Below are positions 1 to 6,517 of a stretch of DNA of 12,389 nucleotides, one piece after another (positions within the stretch are counted from its first letter, which is position 1; each line of letters begins with the position of its first letter). The translations under genes were made by a program, and so were the position numbers. Below the pieces are notes generated by a model. That model did not search any database and had not been told where the DNA came from. It saw only the letters and a list, made by a program, of their open reading frames with translations. The DNA comes from Sphingopyxis sp. (lineage in GTDB: Bacteria; Pseudomonadota; Alphaproteobacteria; Sphingomonadales; Sphingomonadaceae), in contig JACEST010000056.1 of assembly GCA_013911715.1 (NCBI GenBank), positions 1 through 12,389 of the forward strand, written 5' to 3'.

Positions 1-311
1 CCCCCAGCGCCGCCGCGCGTGTGCGCTGGATTGCGGAGCGCAAGGGCGGCGTGCCTGCGATGCTGCGGCTCGCCGTTGATGGCGGCGGCTGCTCGGGCTT
101 CACCTATCGCTTTGAACTCGCCGATGCGGTCGCCGCCGATGATCTGGTTACGTCAACCGACGGTGTGCAACTGGTGGTCGACGATGTCAGCCTTGATCTG
201 GTGCGCGGCTGCGTGGTCGATTTCGTCCAGTCGCTGGGCGGCGCGGCGTTTCAGGTGAGCAATCCCAACGCGGCGTCGGGCTGCGGCTGCGGCGCCAGCT
301 TTTCGGTCTGA
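1..311 (+). CDS. erpA: A-type iron-sulfur cluster carrier, ErpA/IscA family (5' end cut off)
   Basis: The reading frame is open from base 3 and runs off the left edge, so the true start lies just outside; the GTG at 21 is internal (the in-frame upstream residues PSAAARV fit the family N-terminus). The protein carries the three conserved cysteines of the HesB/IscA/ErpA fold: one in GGGCSG and two in the C-terminal CGCG. The stretch around DVSLDLVRGCVVDF and the ending NPNAASGCGCG are typical of ErpA. Family members bind a [4Fe-4S] or [2Fe-2S] cluster between subunits and hand it to apo-enzymes in the cytoplasm. An extra cysteine (RGC) sits outside the usual ligand set. Only 9 bases separate it from the xth start, so the two genes are probably cotranscribed. 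The choice of ErpA over IscA rests on the motif wording and on the absence of isc/suf genes in view. Confidence 0.88.
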   Translation, partial: PSAAARVRWIAERKGGVPAMLRLAVDGGGCSGFTYRFELADAVAADDLVTSTDGVQLVVDDVSLDLVRGCVVDFVQSLGGAAFQVSNPNAASGCGCGASFSV

Positions 312-320
312 TCCGCCCGC

Positions 321-1091
321 GTGCGCATCGCCACTTTCAACATCAACGGGGTCAAGGCGCGGCTGCCGCGCCTGCTCGAATGGCTGGGTGAAACGCGCCC
401 GGACATTGCCTGTTTGCAGGAGCTGAAATCGAGCGACGAGACGATCCCGCGCGGCGAGATCGAGGCGCTGGGCTATGGCGCGCTCTATCGCGGGCAAAAG
501 GGTTTCAACGGCGTCGCGATCCTTGCGCGCGACGCCCAGCCGCAACTGGTCATGCAGGGACTGCCCGGCGATCCCGAGGACGAACAGAGCCGTTATCTTG
601 AAGCGGACGTCCACGGCATCCGGGTGGCGAGCATTTATTTGCCCAATGGCAATCCGCAGCCGGGTCCGAAGTTTGCCTATAAGCTGGCGTGGATGCAGCG
701 GCTGCGCAAGCGGGCAGCCGCGATCTGGGCCGAAGAAGTGCCCGCCGTGCTCGCGGGCGACTATAATGTCATCCCGCACGACGATGATGTGTGGGACGTG
801 CGCGCGATGGCGTCGGACGCGCTGATGCAGCCCGAATCGCGCGACGCTTATTTCCGGATGCTGGGCGACGGGTGGACCGATGCGCTGCGCAGCCGCCACC
901 CCGCTGGGCACATCTGGACCTATTGGGATTATCAGGCCGGCGCGTGGCAGCGCGACAATGGGTTTCGCATCGACCATCTTTTGCTCTCGCCCGCGCTCGC
1001 TGACCGGCTCGTCGATGCCGGCGTCGACCGGGTCCACCGCGCGCGCGAAAAGGCAAGCGATCATGCGCCGACGTGGATTGTTCTGAAATGA
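321..1091 (+). CDS. xth: Exodeoxyribonuclease III (AP endonuclease)
   Basis: This 256-residue protein of the exonuclease-endonuclease-phosphatase fold repairs DNA by cutting 5' of abasic sites and by 3'-5' exonuclease action, using Mg2+. The full catalytic set is visible: N7 (NINGVKAR), E34 (CLQELK), Y106 (SIYLPNG), D147 and N149 (AGDYNV), D218 (FRIDHLL) and the D247-H248 pair (SDHAPT). The length is close to that of E. coli ExoIII (about 268 residues). The start is a GTG; it gives the family N-terminus MRIATFNING directly, and no in-frame start lies between it and the preceding stop. The stop TGA overlaps the ATG of the next gene (ATGA at 1088-1091), which suggests translational coupling to the cyclic-nucleotide-binding-like protein. 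Confidence 0.95.
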   Translation: MRIATFNINGVKARLPRLLEWLGETRPDIACLQELKSSDETIPRGEIEALGYGALYRGQKGFNGVAILARDAQPQLVMQGLPGDPEDEQSRYLEADVHGIRVASIYLPNGNPQPGPKFAYKLAWMQRLRKRAAAIWAEEVPAVLAGDYNVIPHDDDVWDVRAMASDALMQPESRDAYFRMLGDGWTDALRSRHPAGHIWTYWDYQAGAWQRDNGFRIDHLLLSPALADRLVDAGVDRVHRAREKASDHAPTWIVLK

Positions 1092-2083
1092 CCGGGGTGG
1101 CAGCGGACGTGCTGGCCGCAGTGCCGCTGTTCGCAGACTTGAGCGCTGCCGATCGCGCCGCATTGGCCGACGCGATGGAGGCGCGGCGCTTCGCGGGCGG
1201 CGCGGCGCTGATGGTGCAAAATGACCCCGCCGACGGGCTGCACATCATCCTCAGCGGCGCCGTGCGCATCGGTCGGCGTCTGCCCGGCGGCGGATTTGCC
1301 GACACGGCTCGCCTCTGCGCGGGTGACATATTGGGCGAAATGGCGCTGGTCGGGCGCGACGGGCGGCGCACCGCAAACGCGCTGGCTGAGGGACCGGTCG
1401 AGACGCTGTTCCTGCCTGCCACCAGGTTTCGCGCCGCGCTGAGCGCGTTGCGGCCAGCTTCGCTGAGCATGCAGCGCGCGCTGGGTGCCGAACTCGCCCG
1501 GCGAGTGCTTGCCAAGACGCGCGACATTGCGGCGCAACTGGCTGCCGAACCATTGGCCTTCACCCCGCGCACCGCACCGCGCCAGCCCGCGCCACAGCCC
1601 GAGGCCGGATTCGATCCGGTTGCTTTCGTCGCCAAATTGCCTTTTGCCGACGCGCTTGATGCCAGCCAACGGGGCACGCTGCTCGCGGCGGGGCGCACAC
1701 TCACCGCAGCGCGCGGCGTGTGCATCGATGCCACGACGCGCGTCTGGCTGGTCGTTCGCGGGGCGCTGCGCAGCGACCTGCCGCTGCCGGGCGGCACCTA
1801 TCAGCTCGAGATTTTGGGACCGGGGCGGATCGCGGGCGCCGCAGCGCTGCTTGCCGATCGCTCGGGTGAAAGCGGGCTGACAGCGACCGAGGCGAGCCTG
1901 CTGATCGGTTGGGATGCGGCGCAACTGCGCGCGATGTTCGGCCAATATGATGGTCTCGCCATGGCGCTCGGCGCGGCGGTCAATGCCGATCTGGTCGCCA
2001 CCCTCGATGCGCTCGACAGTGTCGAAGCACGCATCGCGGCGATGCAGCGGGCCGGTACTGCTGCCGCATTAGCGGCAAACTAA
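1088..2083 (+). CDS. Protein with tandem cyclic-nucleotide-binding-like domains, no output domain
   Basis: The product is 331 residues. Residues about 10-145 look like a Crp/Fnr-type cyclic-nucleotide-binding beta-roll: it opens with VPLFADLSAADR, has a G-x-x-L-H-I-I-L-SGAVRIGRR strand pair, and a phosphate-cassette-like GEMAL (83-87) followed by GRRTAN (92-97). Residues about 178-310 look like a second, degenerate copy (opening VAKLPFADALDASQR, then VVRGALRSDLPLPGG and GPGRIAGAAALLADRSG); this copy lacks the GE and R residues of the cassette. The two are joined by a proline-rich linker at about 158-176. No helix-turn-helix, kinase or channel segment is present, so it is not an ordinary Crp-family regulator. 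The ATG at 1088 is chosen because it forms an ATGA overlap with xth; a GTG at 1073 would lie deep in xth. What it binds and what it controls are unknown. Its end overlaps the convergent amidotransferase gene by 4 bases. Confidence 0.8.
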   Translation: MTGVAADVLAAVPLFADLSAADRAALADAMEARRFAGGAALMVQNDPADGLHIILSGAVRIGRRLPGGGFADTARLCAGDILGEMALVGRDGRRTANALAEGPVETLFLPATRFRAALSALRPASLSMQRALGAELARRVLAKTRDIAAQLAAEPLAFTPRTAPRQPAPQPEAGFDPVAFVAKLPFADALDASQRGTLLAAGRTLTAARGVCIDATTRVWLVVRGALRSDLPLPGGTYQLEILGPGRIAGAAALLADRSGESGLTATEASLLIGWDAAQLRAMFGQYDGLAMALGAAVNADLVATLDALDSVEARIAAMQRAGTAAALAAN

Positions 2084-3006
2084 AGCTGTACCGGCAGCAC
2101 GCGAAAGCGGGGGTAATCGGCGTCCATCCACGCATGCACCATCCCATATTCGGGCACTGGCAGCCATGCTGCGCTGTTCGATGACAGGGGTTCGGACGCA
2201 ATGATGATCGCGCGCGGAGCATCGCCGCGGCCCTGCATCTGCCACTCGCCATCGTGCAGCCCATAATTGCGCCCAGTGGTAAACCACATCGACAAAAAGT
2301 TCAGGTTCGCCTCGTGCAACTGGTCGGGGTGGCCGGTGCGATAGCGGCCAAAATCGAAACAATGGCGCAGCCCCAATATCTGCCGCCCGGTCGTGATGAA
2401 CAGATTGCACGAGGAAGAGATGGAAATGCCATGCGCCGCGCGCAGCTCCGCCAATATGTCGACGGTCGCCTGCACGGCCGCCACCAGCGTGTCGCCATCG
2501 GGCTCGGTGCGCCAATCGGGAAGCTGCGACAACAGCAAAGCATAGACCCATTCGCTGTCGGTCGATCCCGCGATCTGGGCGACCAGTTCGGGCTTGATGC
2601 GCTGCACCAGCGCGCCCTTCATCTCGCCGATGCGATAGATGTCGCCATTGTGCGCCATTGCCACAGCAGCTCCGTCAAAGCGGAACGGGTGCGTATTCTG
2701 TTCGTTGACATGGACCGCAGTCGAATAGGCAACGCCGCGTACATGCGCGATGACGCATTCGGCGCGCGCCTTGGTCGCCAGTGATTTCAGATTTCCGTCA
2801 AAGATCGGCAGCGACGGCGAACGATAGCGCCACGGTTCTGCTTCATCATGGCTGCGCGCGTCCCACGCCATCATGCCGAATCCGGCAAGGTTGAGCATAT
2901 GCAGCATTTTGGGCATATAGGCCTGATTGACCAGGCTGATGTCGGGCTTGAACAACAAATCGTCGATCAGCACCGGCTCGCCGAGATAGATGAGTGCGCG
3001 GCACAT
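2080..3006 (-). CDS. Class II glutamine amidotransferase, YafJ-like
   Basis: This 308-residue Ntn-hydrolase-fold protein begins MCRALIYLG, so Cys2 would become the N-terminal nucleophile after removal of Met. Other expected features are R90 (AHVRG), the N104-T-H106-P-F group, H119-N120-G121 (AHNGDIY), and T149-D150-S151-E152, which match the glutaminase site of YafJ/EgtC-like amidotransferases. The C-terminal segment IIIASEPL followed by AWLPVPEYG is also usual for the family. No synthase domain is attached and the ammonia acceptor is unknown. The start at 3006 is set by the essential Cys2 and a GGCGGAAA ribosome-site-like sequence; open frame further upstream would put the cysteine inside the protein. 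The gene follows the YghO-like gene by 46 bases containing a perfect hairpin. Confidence 0.88.
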   Translation of the reverse strand: MCRALIYLGEPVLIDDLLFKPDISLVNQAYMPKMLHMLNLAGFGMMAWDARSHDEAEPWRYRSPSLPIFDGNLKSLATKARAECVIAHVRGVAYSTAVHVNEQNTHPFRFDGAAVAMAHNGDIYRIGEMKGALVQRIKPELVAQIAGSTDSEWVYALLLSQLPDWRTEPDGDTLVAAVQATVDILAELRAAHGISISSSCNLFITTGRQILGLRHCFDFGRYRTGHPDQLHEANLNFLSMWFTTGRNYGLHDGEWQMQGRGDAPRAIIIASEPLSSNSAAWLPVPEYGMVHAWMDADYPRFRVLPVQL

Positions 3007-3028
3007 TATTTCCGCCTTTCGCCGCCTC

Positions 3029-3047
3029 GTTTCAGCAATGCTGAAAC
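3029..3047. promoter_or_regulatory. Perfect 8-bp stem, 3-base loop hairpin in the intergenic gap
   Basis: The sequence GTTTCAGC-AAT-GCTGAAAC is a perfect inverted repeat (arms 3029-3036 and 3040-3047). It lies in the 46-base gap between the stop of the YghO-like gene and the start of the amidotransferase, both on the minus strand. No T-run follows on the minus strand, so it is not a classic intrinsic terminator. It could be an mRNA hairpin that sets relative expression or protects a transcript end, or a protein-binding operator 23 bases ahead of the amidotransferase start. The inverted repeat is seen directly; its role is inference. Confidence 0.5.
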
Positions 3048-3052
3048 AACCA

Positions 3053-4207
3053 TCACAGCGCCTTTTCGTAAATGCGATACACTTTGCTGACCGCCCCGCC
3101 GACCGCCTCACCAACCGACGCCATCGGTGTGTTCGATGCCAGCACCCAGCCAAAATCGCCGCGCGTTGCGCCGTAATTGGCGACCGAATTGCGCCGGATA
3201 TATTCGATCAGCATAAAGGCAAGCTGCCCGGCGACGCGCGATGATTGCAATTCTTTGACCACGCCCATCAGCGGCACGCGCATCGTCATGACCTTGGGCC
3301 GCCGCAGCCACCACAGCAGGCGGGCCCAGTTGAACGGGAACAGGCGGCCGTTAAAATTCTTCAGCTTTTCGTTAAGGTCGGGCAGCGTCATCATGAACGC
3401 CACCGGCCTGCCATCGAGCTCGGCGATCATGATCAAATCCTCGAACACAATGGGTTTCAGCTTTTTCCCGGCATAGGCGACCTCGGCGTCGGTAAAAGGG
3501 ACGAAGCCCCAATTGTCGCTCCATGCATCGTTGAGGATGCCGAGGATCAGCGCGGCTTCGGTCTCGAAGCGGCTTTTGTCGACTTTGCGGATATGGATTT
3601 TGTCATTCTTTTCGCCCTGTGCGACAATCCGGTTGGTGAGCGGCGGAAAGCCGGCGTCGATGGGCAGGTCATAATTGTGCAGATCCTGCACCCCGCGATA
3701 GCCCGCTGCCTCGACCCAGGTTTCGTACAGTGGGCTGTTGTGTCCCATCATCACCGTTGGTGGCCGGTCGTGGCCGCGGATCAGCAAGCCGGGTTCGTCC
3801 CACATCGCAAAGCTGACCGGGCCCAGCGCGCGCGTCATGCCTTTGCCAAGCAGCCAATTCTGCGCGGCTGCGAGCAAGGCCGCGGCGACCTCGCCATCCT
3901 CGGCCTCCAAAAAGCCCCAGAAACCCGTGCCGGGACCCATGCCCTGTTCGGGCGGCTGCGCCAGCGCAAGCTGGTCAATATGCGCCGAAATGCGCCCCAC
4001 TGTGCGCTCGCCGCGCCGCGCGAGGAATAATTGCGCCTCGGCATGGCCGAACCACGGATTTTTCTTTGGGTCGAGCAGGCCATATACTTCGGCCTTGAGC
4101 GGCGGCACCCAATTGGGGTCGCCGCGATTAAGGCGATAGGCGAGATCGACAAATTCGCGCCGGTCGGCACCGGTCTTGACCGGAACGATGATAACGGGCT
4201 GTTCCAT
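3053..4207 (-). CDS. YghO-like acyl-CoA N-acyltransferase-type protein, possible ceramide synthase
   Basis: The product is 384 residues, close to E. coli YghO (about 390). It resembles that family along its length: PNWVPPL (31-37) near the N-terminus, a LLDPKKNPWFGHAEAQLF block (44-61), a VGRISAH segment (70-76), GTGFWGFLEAED (93-104), a RALGPVSF...DEPGLLIRG block (126-145) and MGHNSPLY (154-161). A GNAT-like fold is the usual assignment; no signal peptide or clear membrane span is seen. The ATG at 4207 is preferred over a TTG at 4225 because GGGAG lies 4 bases upstream. I recall that the Caulobacter ceramide synthase is an acyl-CoA N-acyltransferase-superfamily enzyme. Given the nearby serine palmitoyltransferase and lipid-kinase genes, N-acylation of a sphingoid base is a reasonable guess, but the sequence alone does not prove it. 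Confidence 0.7.
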   Translation of the reverse strand: MEQPVIIVPVKTGADRREFVDLAYRLNRGDPNWVPPLKAEVYGLLDPKKNPWFGHAEAQLFLARRGERTVGRISAHIDQLALAQPPEQGMGPGTGFWGFLEAEDGEVAAALLAAAQNWLLGKGMTRALGPVSFAMWDEPGLLIRGHDRPPTVMMGHNSPLYETWVEAAGYRGVQDLHNYDLPIDAGFPPLTNRIVAQGEKNDKIHIRKVDKSRFETEAALILGILNDAWSDNWGFVPFTDAEVAYAGKKLKPIVFEDLIMIAELDGRPVAFMMTLPDLNEKLKNFNGRLFPFNWARLLWWLRRPKVMTMRVPLMGVVKELQSSRVAGQLAFMLIEYIRRNSVANYGATRGDFGWVLASNTPMASVGEAVGGAVSKVYRIYEKAL

Positions 4208-4228
4208 GGCGCTCCCGAGCGGCAAAAT

Positions 4229-4243
4229 CGATGACTGTCATCG
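4229..4243. promoter_or_regulatory. Perfect 15-base palindrome between divergent genes, candidate operator
   Basis: CGATGAC-T-GTCATCG has two exact 7-base arms around one central base. It sits in the 114-base gap between the divergent YghO-like gene (start 4207) and the desaturase gene (start 4322), 21 bases ahead of the former and 78 ahead of the latter. Size, symmetry and position suit a dimeric repressor or activator site that could coordinate both genes. I found no convincing -35/-10 pair beside it. The palindrome is seen; the operator role is inference. Confidence 0.45.
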
Positions 4244-4321
4244 CCATTATGCCAAGACTTGCGCCGATGCGAGACGCTTTATGCCATGTTCCTGCCCCAT
4301 TATTCTGGTGAAGGGCGCGGC

Positions 4322-5410
4322 ATGTTAATGTCCAAGCTCTCCCGCGCGCCAATGTCCCCGGCCGCTGCCGCGCCTTTGCCAAAGGCGGCGATCAAGGATG
4401 ATATGGCGATGATCCGCGCGGCGTCAGAACTGACGCGCGACCTCACCGCCGCCAATCCGCGCATTTATTACGCCGATTTCCTTGGTTCGGCGCTGCTCGG
4501 TTATCTGGGCGTGGCGATTGCGATTTTGGCGCAGCCGCTGTGGTTGGCGCTCGCGGGCGCGCTGGTCGCGGTGGTGGCGCTCTATCGCGCGGGCAGCTTC
4601 ATTCACGAAATCACCCATATCCGCCCCGGCGCGGTGCCGGGCTTTCGTCTGGTGTGGAATGTCCTCATCGGCGTGCCGATGCTGGCGCCCAGTTTCATGT
4701 ATGAAGGCATCCACAGCCTGCACCACAACCGCACCAAATATGGCACGGTCGAGGACCCTGAATATTTGCCGCTCGCGCTGATGAAGCCGTGGACGGTGCC
4801 GTTGTTCGTGGTCGCCGCTGCCTTTGCGCCGCTCGCGTTGCTGGTCCGCTATGGGGTGCTGACGCCATTGTCGCTGCTGATCCCGCCGCTGCGCCGCATT
4901 GTCGTCGCGCGCTATTCGGGTTTGGTCATCAACCCCATGTTCCGCCGCAAACCGCCCGAAGGCGATTTTGCCCGTGCCTGGGCGTGGCAGGAAGCGGGGG
5001 CCGGCCTGTGGGCGCTGACGCTGATTATCGGCTCGGCGTCTGGCGCGCTGCCGCTGCGCGCGGTCCTGATTTTCCTTGGCATCGTGTCGGCGGCGCTCGT
5101 GCTTAACCAAGTGCGCACGCTGGTCGCGCATCTGTGGGAAAATGACGGGTCGGTACTGACGGTGACCGCGCAGTTCCTTGACAGCGTCAATGTGCCGCCG
5201 CCGGGGCTGCTGCCCGAGCTGTGGGCGCCGGTGGGGCTGCGCTATCACGCGATCCACCATCTGCTGCCCGGTGTGCCCTATCATAATCTGGCCGAAGCGC
5301 ACCGGCGGCTCGCGGCGGCGCTGCCGGTTGATTCGCAGTATCACCAGGCCAATTATCGCGGTTTGCCGGGTCTTGTGGCGCGGCTTGTGGCAGGATCGGC
5401 ACGCGCCTGA
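4322..5410 (+). CDS. Membrane fatty acid desaturase-family protein
   Basis: This 362-residue integral membrane protein carries the histidine boxes of di-iron desaturases/hydroxylases: HEITH (H95-H99, HxxxH), HSLHH (H131-H135, HxxHH) and HAIHH (H309-H313, HxxHH), with a further conserved-looking histidine in VRTLVAHLWEND (H270). Hydrophobic segments at about 53-70, 73-90, 156-175, 228-238 and 246-262 are consistent with membrane hairpins that put the boxes on the cytoplasmic face. Such enzymes use O2 and electrons to introduce a double bond or hydroxyl into an acyl chain; the substrate here (phospholipid acyl, fatty acyl or sphingolipid chain) cannot be read from sequence. The ATG at 4322 has GAAGGG about 6 bases upstream; an ATG at 4328 is also possible. 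It is divergent from the YghO-like gene and ends 4 bases before the convergent lptG stop. Confidence 0.87.
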   Translation: MLMSKLSRAPMSPAAAAPLPKAAIKDDMAMIRAASELTRDLTAANPRIYYADFLGSALLGYLGVAIAILAQPLWLALAGALVAVVALYRAGSFIHEITHIRPGAVPGFRLVWNVLIGVPMLAPSFMYEGIHSLHHNRTKYGTVEDPEYLPLALMKPWTVPLFVVAAAFAPLALLVRYGVLTPLSLLIPPLRRIVVARYSGLVINPMFRRKPPEGDFARAWAWQEAGAGLWALTLIIGSASGALPLRAVLIFLGIVSAALVLNQVRTLVAHLWENDGSVLTVTAQFLDSVNVPPPGLLPELWAPVGLRYHAIHHLLPGVPYHNLAEAHRRLAAALPVDSQYHQANYRGLPGLVARLVAGSARA

Positions 5411-5414
5411 AGCG

Positions 5415-6512
5415 CTATTCCTCAGTGCGAATGAGGATCATTTCGCCGATCAGCATGAACAACAAGAACGGTCCCCACGCCGCCAGAAACGGCGTGTAGG
5501 CTCCCAGATCGCCCATCGCCAGCGCGAAATTGTCGGCGACGAAATAGGCAAAGCCCAGCGCCATCCCGATGATCGCGCGCACGAATAATTTGCCCGAACG
5601 CGCGAGGCCAAAGGCCGCCACCGCACCAAGCAACGGCATCAGAATTGACGACAGCGGCCCCGAAATCTTGTGCCAGTAAATCGCCTCGAGCGCGCCGGTC
5701 GGTCGCCCCGCTGCCTTCAGATCGTCGATCGCCATGCCCAATTGCCATAAGGGCAGAGCATCGCCATCAACATTGGCCAGCGTGAACTGGTCAGGCCGCA
5801 CACCGCGCGCGGCGGTGATGTCACCCAGCTCGACGACATTGCCCGACCGCACCAGAAAGCGGCTGGCACCGGTCAGCTGCCAGCCACCATCCGCTACCTT
5901 GGCCTGCGGCGCGCGCAGGATCGAGGTCAATATCCCGTTGCTGCGCTCGTAAATGGCGACGTTGACGAGCGCGGTCGCGGCACCATTGCCGCGCACCTCG
6001 CCGGCGTTGATCAGGTCATCGCCCTGCCGCGCCCAGATATTGGTGCGGATGCCGGTTTCGGGCGGGATTTCGGCATATTCGATTTTCTGCCACGCGCTGA
6101 GCGCGGCGTTGGCGCGCGCGACGATGCGCTCGTTAAAGGCAAAGCTGATGCCCGCGACGAGCAGTGCGGCCAGAAACAAGGGGGCAAGCACCTGATGCGC
6201 CGACATGCCGGCGGCCTTCATCGCCACCACCTCGCTGTGCTGGTTCAAGGTAATCAGCGTCAGGATCGTCCCCAGCAGCACCGAAAAGGGCAGAAACCGA
6301 GCGATAATCTGCGGCAGGCGCAGGCCGATATAGCGCCACACTTCGGCATCGCCGTTGGTGGGAACCGCCAAAATCTTGCCGCTTTCGCCGAGCAGGTCGA
6401 GCGTCTGGAGCACCAGCACCAGCGCGATCAGGATCGCAAAGCTGCGCACCAGAAACATCTTGCCGACATAAATCGCCATCTGGCGCGACGGGAAAAAGTG
6501 GAGCTGTTGCAC
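5415..6512 (-). CDS. lptG: LptG-type permease subunit of the LptB2FG lipid exporter
   Basis: The product is 365 residues of the YjgP/YjgQ family. An N-terminal bundle has membrane spans near 22-40, 66-90 and 106-126; a periplasmic beta-jellyroll follows at about 130-275; three C-terminal spans lie near 285-304, 308-332 and 338-361. The coupling-helix region SEVVAMKAAGMSAHQV (93-108) matches the family site that contacts the LptB ATPase. With LptF and LptB it extracts lipid A-type lipids from the inner membrane and passes them to LptC/LptA. The GTG start at 6512, 5 bases after the lptF stop, gives an N-terminus (LHFFPSRQMAIYVGKMF) that fits the family; ATG at 6479 is the alternative. lptF is upstream in the same operon. 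Sphingomonads are known for glycosphingolipids in place of LPS, so the cargo may differ from the E. coli case. Confidence 0.9.
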   Translation of the reverse strand: MQQLHFFPSRQMAIYVGKMFLVRSFAILIALVLVLQTLDLLGESGKILAVPTNGDAEVWRYIGLRLPQIIARFLPFSVLLGTILTLITLNQHSEVVAMKAAGMSAHQVLAPLFLAALLVAGISFAFNERIVARANAALSAWQKIEYAEIPPETGIRTNIWARQGDDLINAGEVRGNGAATALVNVAIYERSNGILTSILRAPQAKVADGGWQLTGASRFLVRSGNVVELGDITAARGVRPDQFTLANVDGDALPLWQLGMAIDDLKAAGRPTGALEAIYWHKISGPLSSILMPLLGAVAAFGLARSGKLFVRAIIGMALGFAYFVADNFALAMGDLGAYTPFLAAWGPFLLFMLIGEMILIRTEE

Positions 6513-6517
6513 GGCGG

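Noticed and set aside
1073..1090. GTG at 1073 as start of the cyclic-nucleotide-binding-like protein
   Set aside because: It would add five residues encoded inside xth; the ATG at 1088 gives the common ATGA overlap and a natural N-terminus.
153..1163. Long open frame on the minus strand opposite xth (336 residues)
   Set aside because: It is rich in Arg/Ala/His without any motif, and it lies opposite a gene with a full catalytic residue set; it is a product of high GC codon structure.
2060..2100. Possible bidirectional terminator at the convergent junction
   Set aside because: No stem-loop with T-run is present; the stop codons overlap and the flanks are coding.
3007..3153. N-terminal extension of the glutamine amidotransferase
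   Set aside because: It would bury the catalytic Cys2, and it overlaps the end of the upstream gene; the translation is Arg-rich without family similarity.
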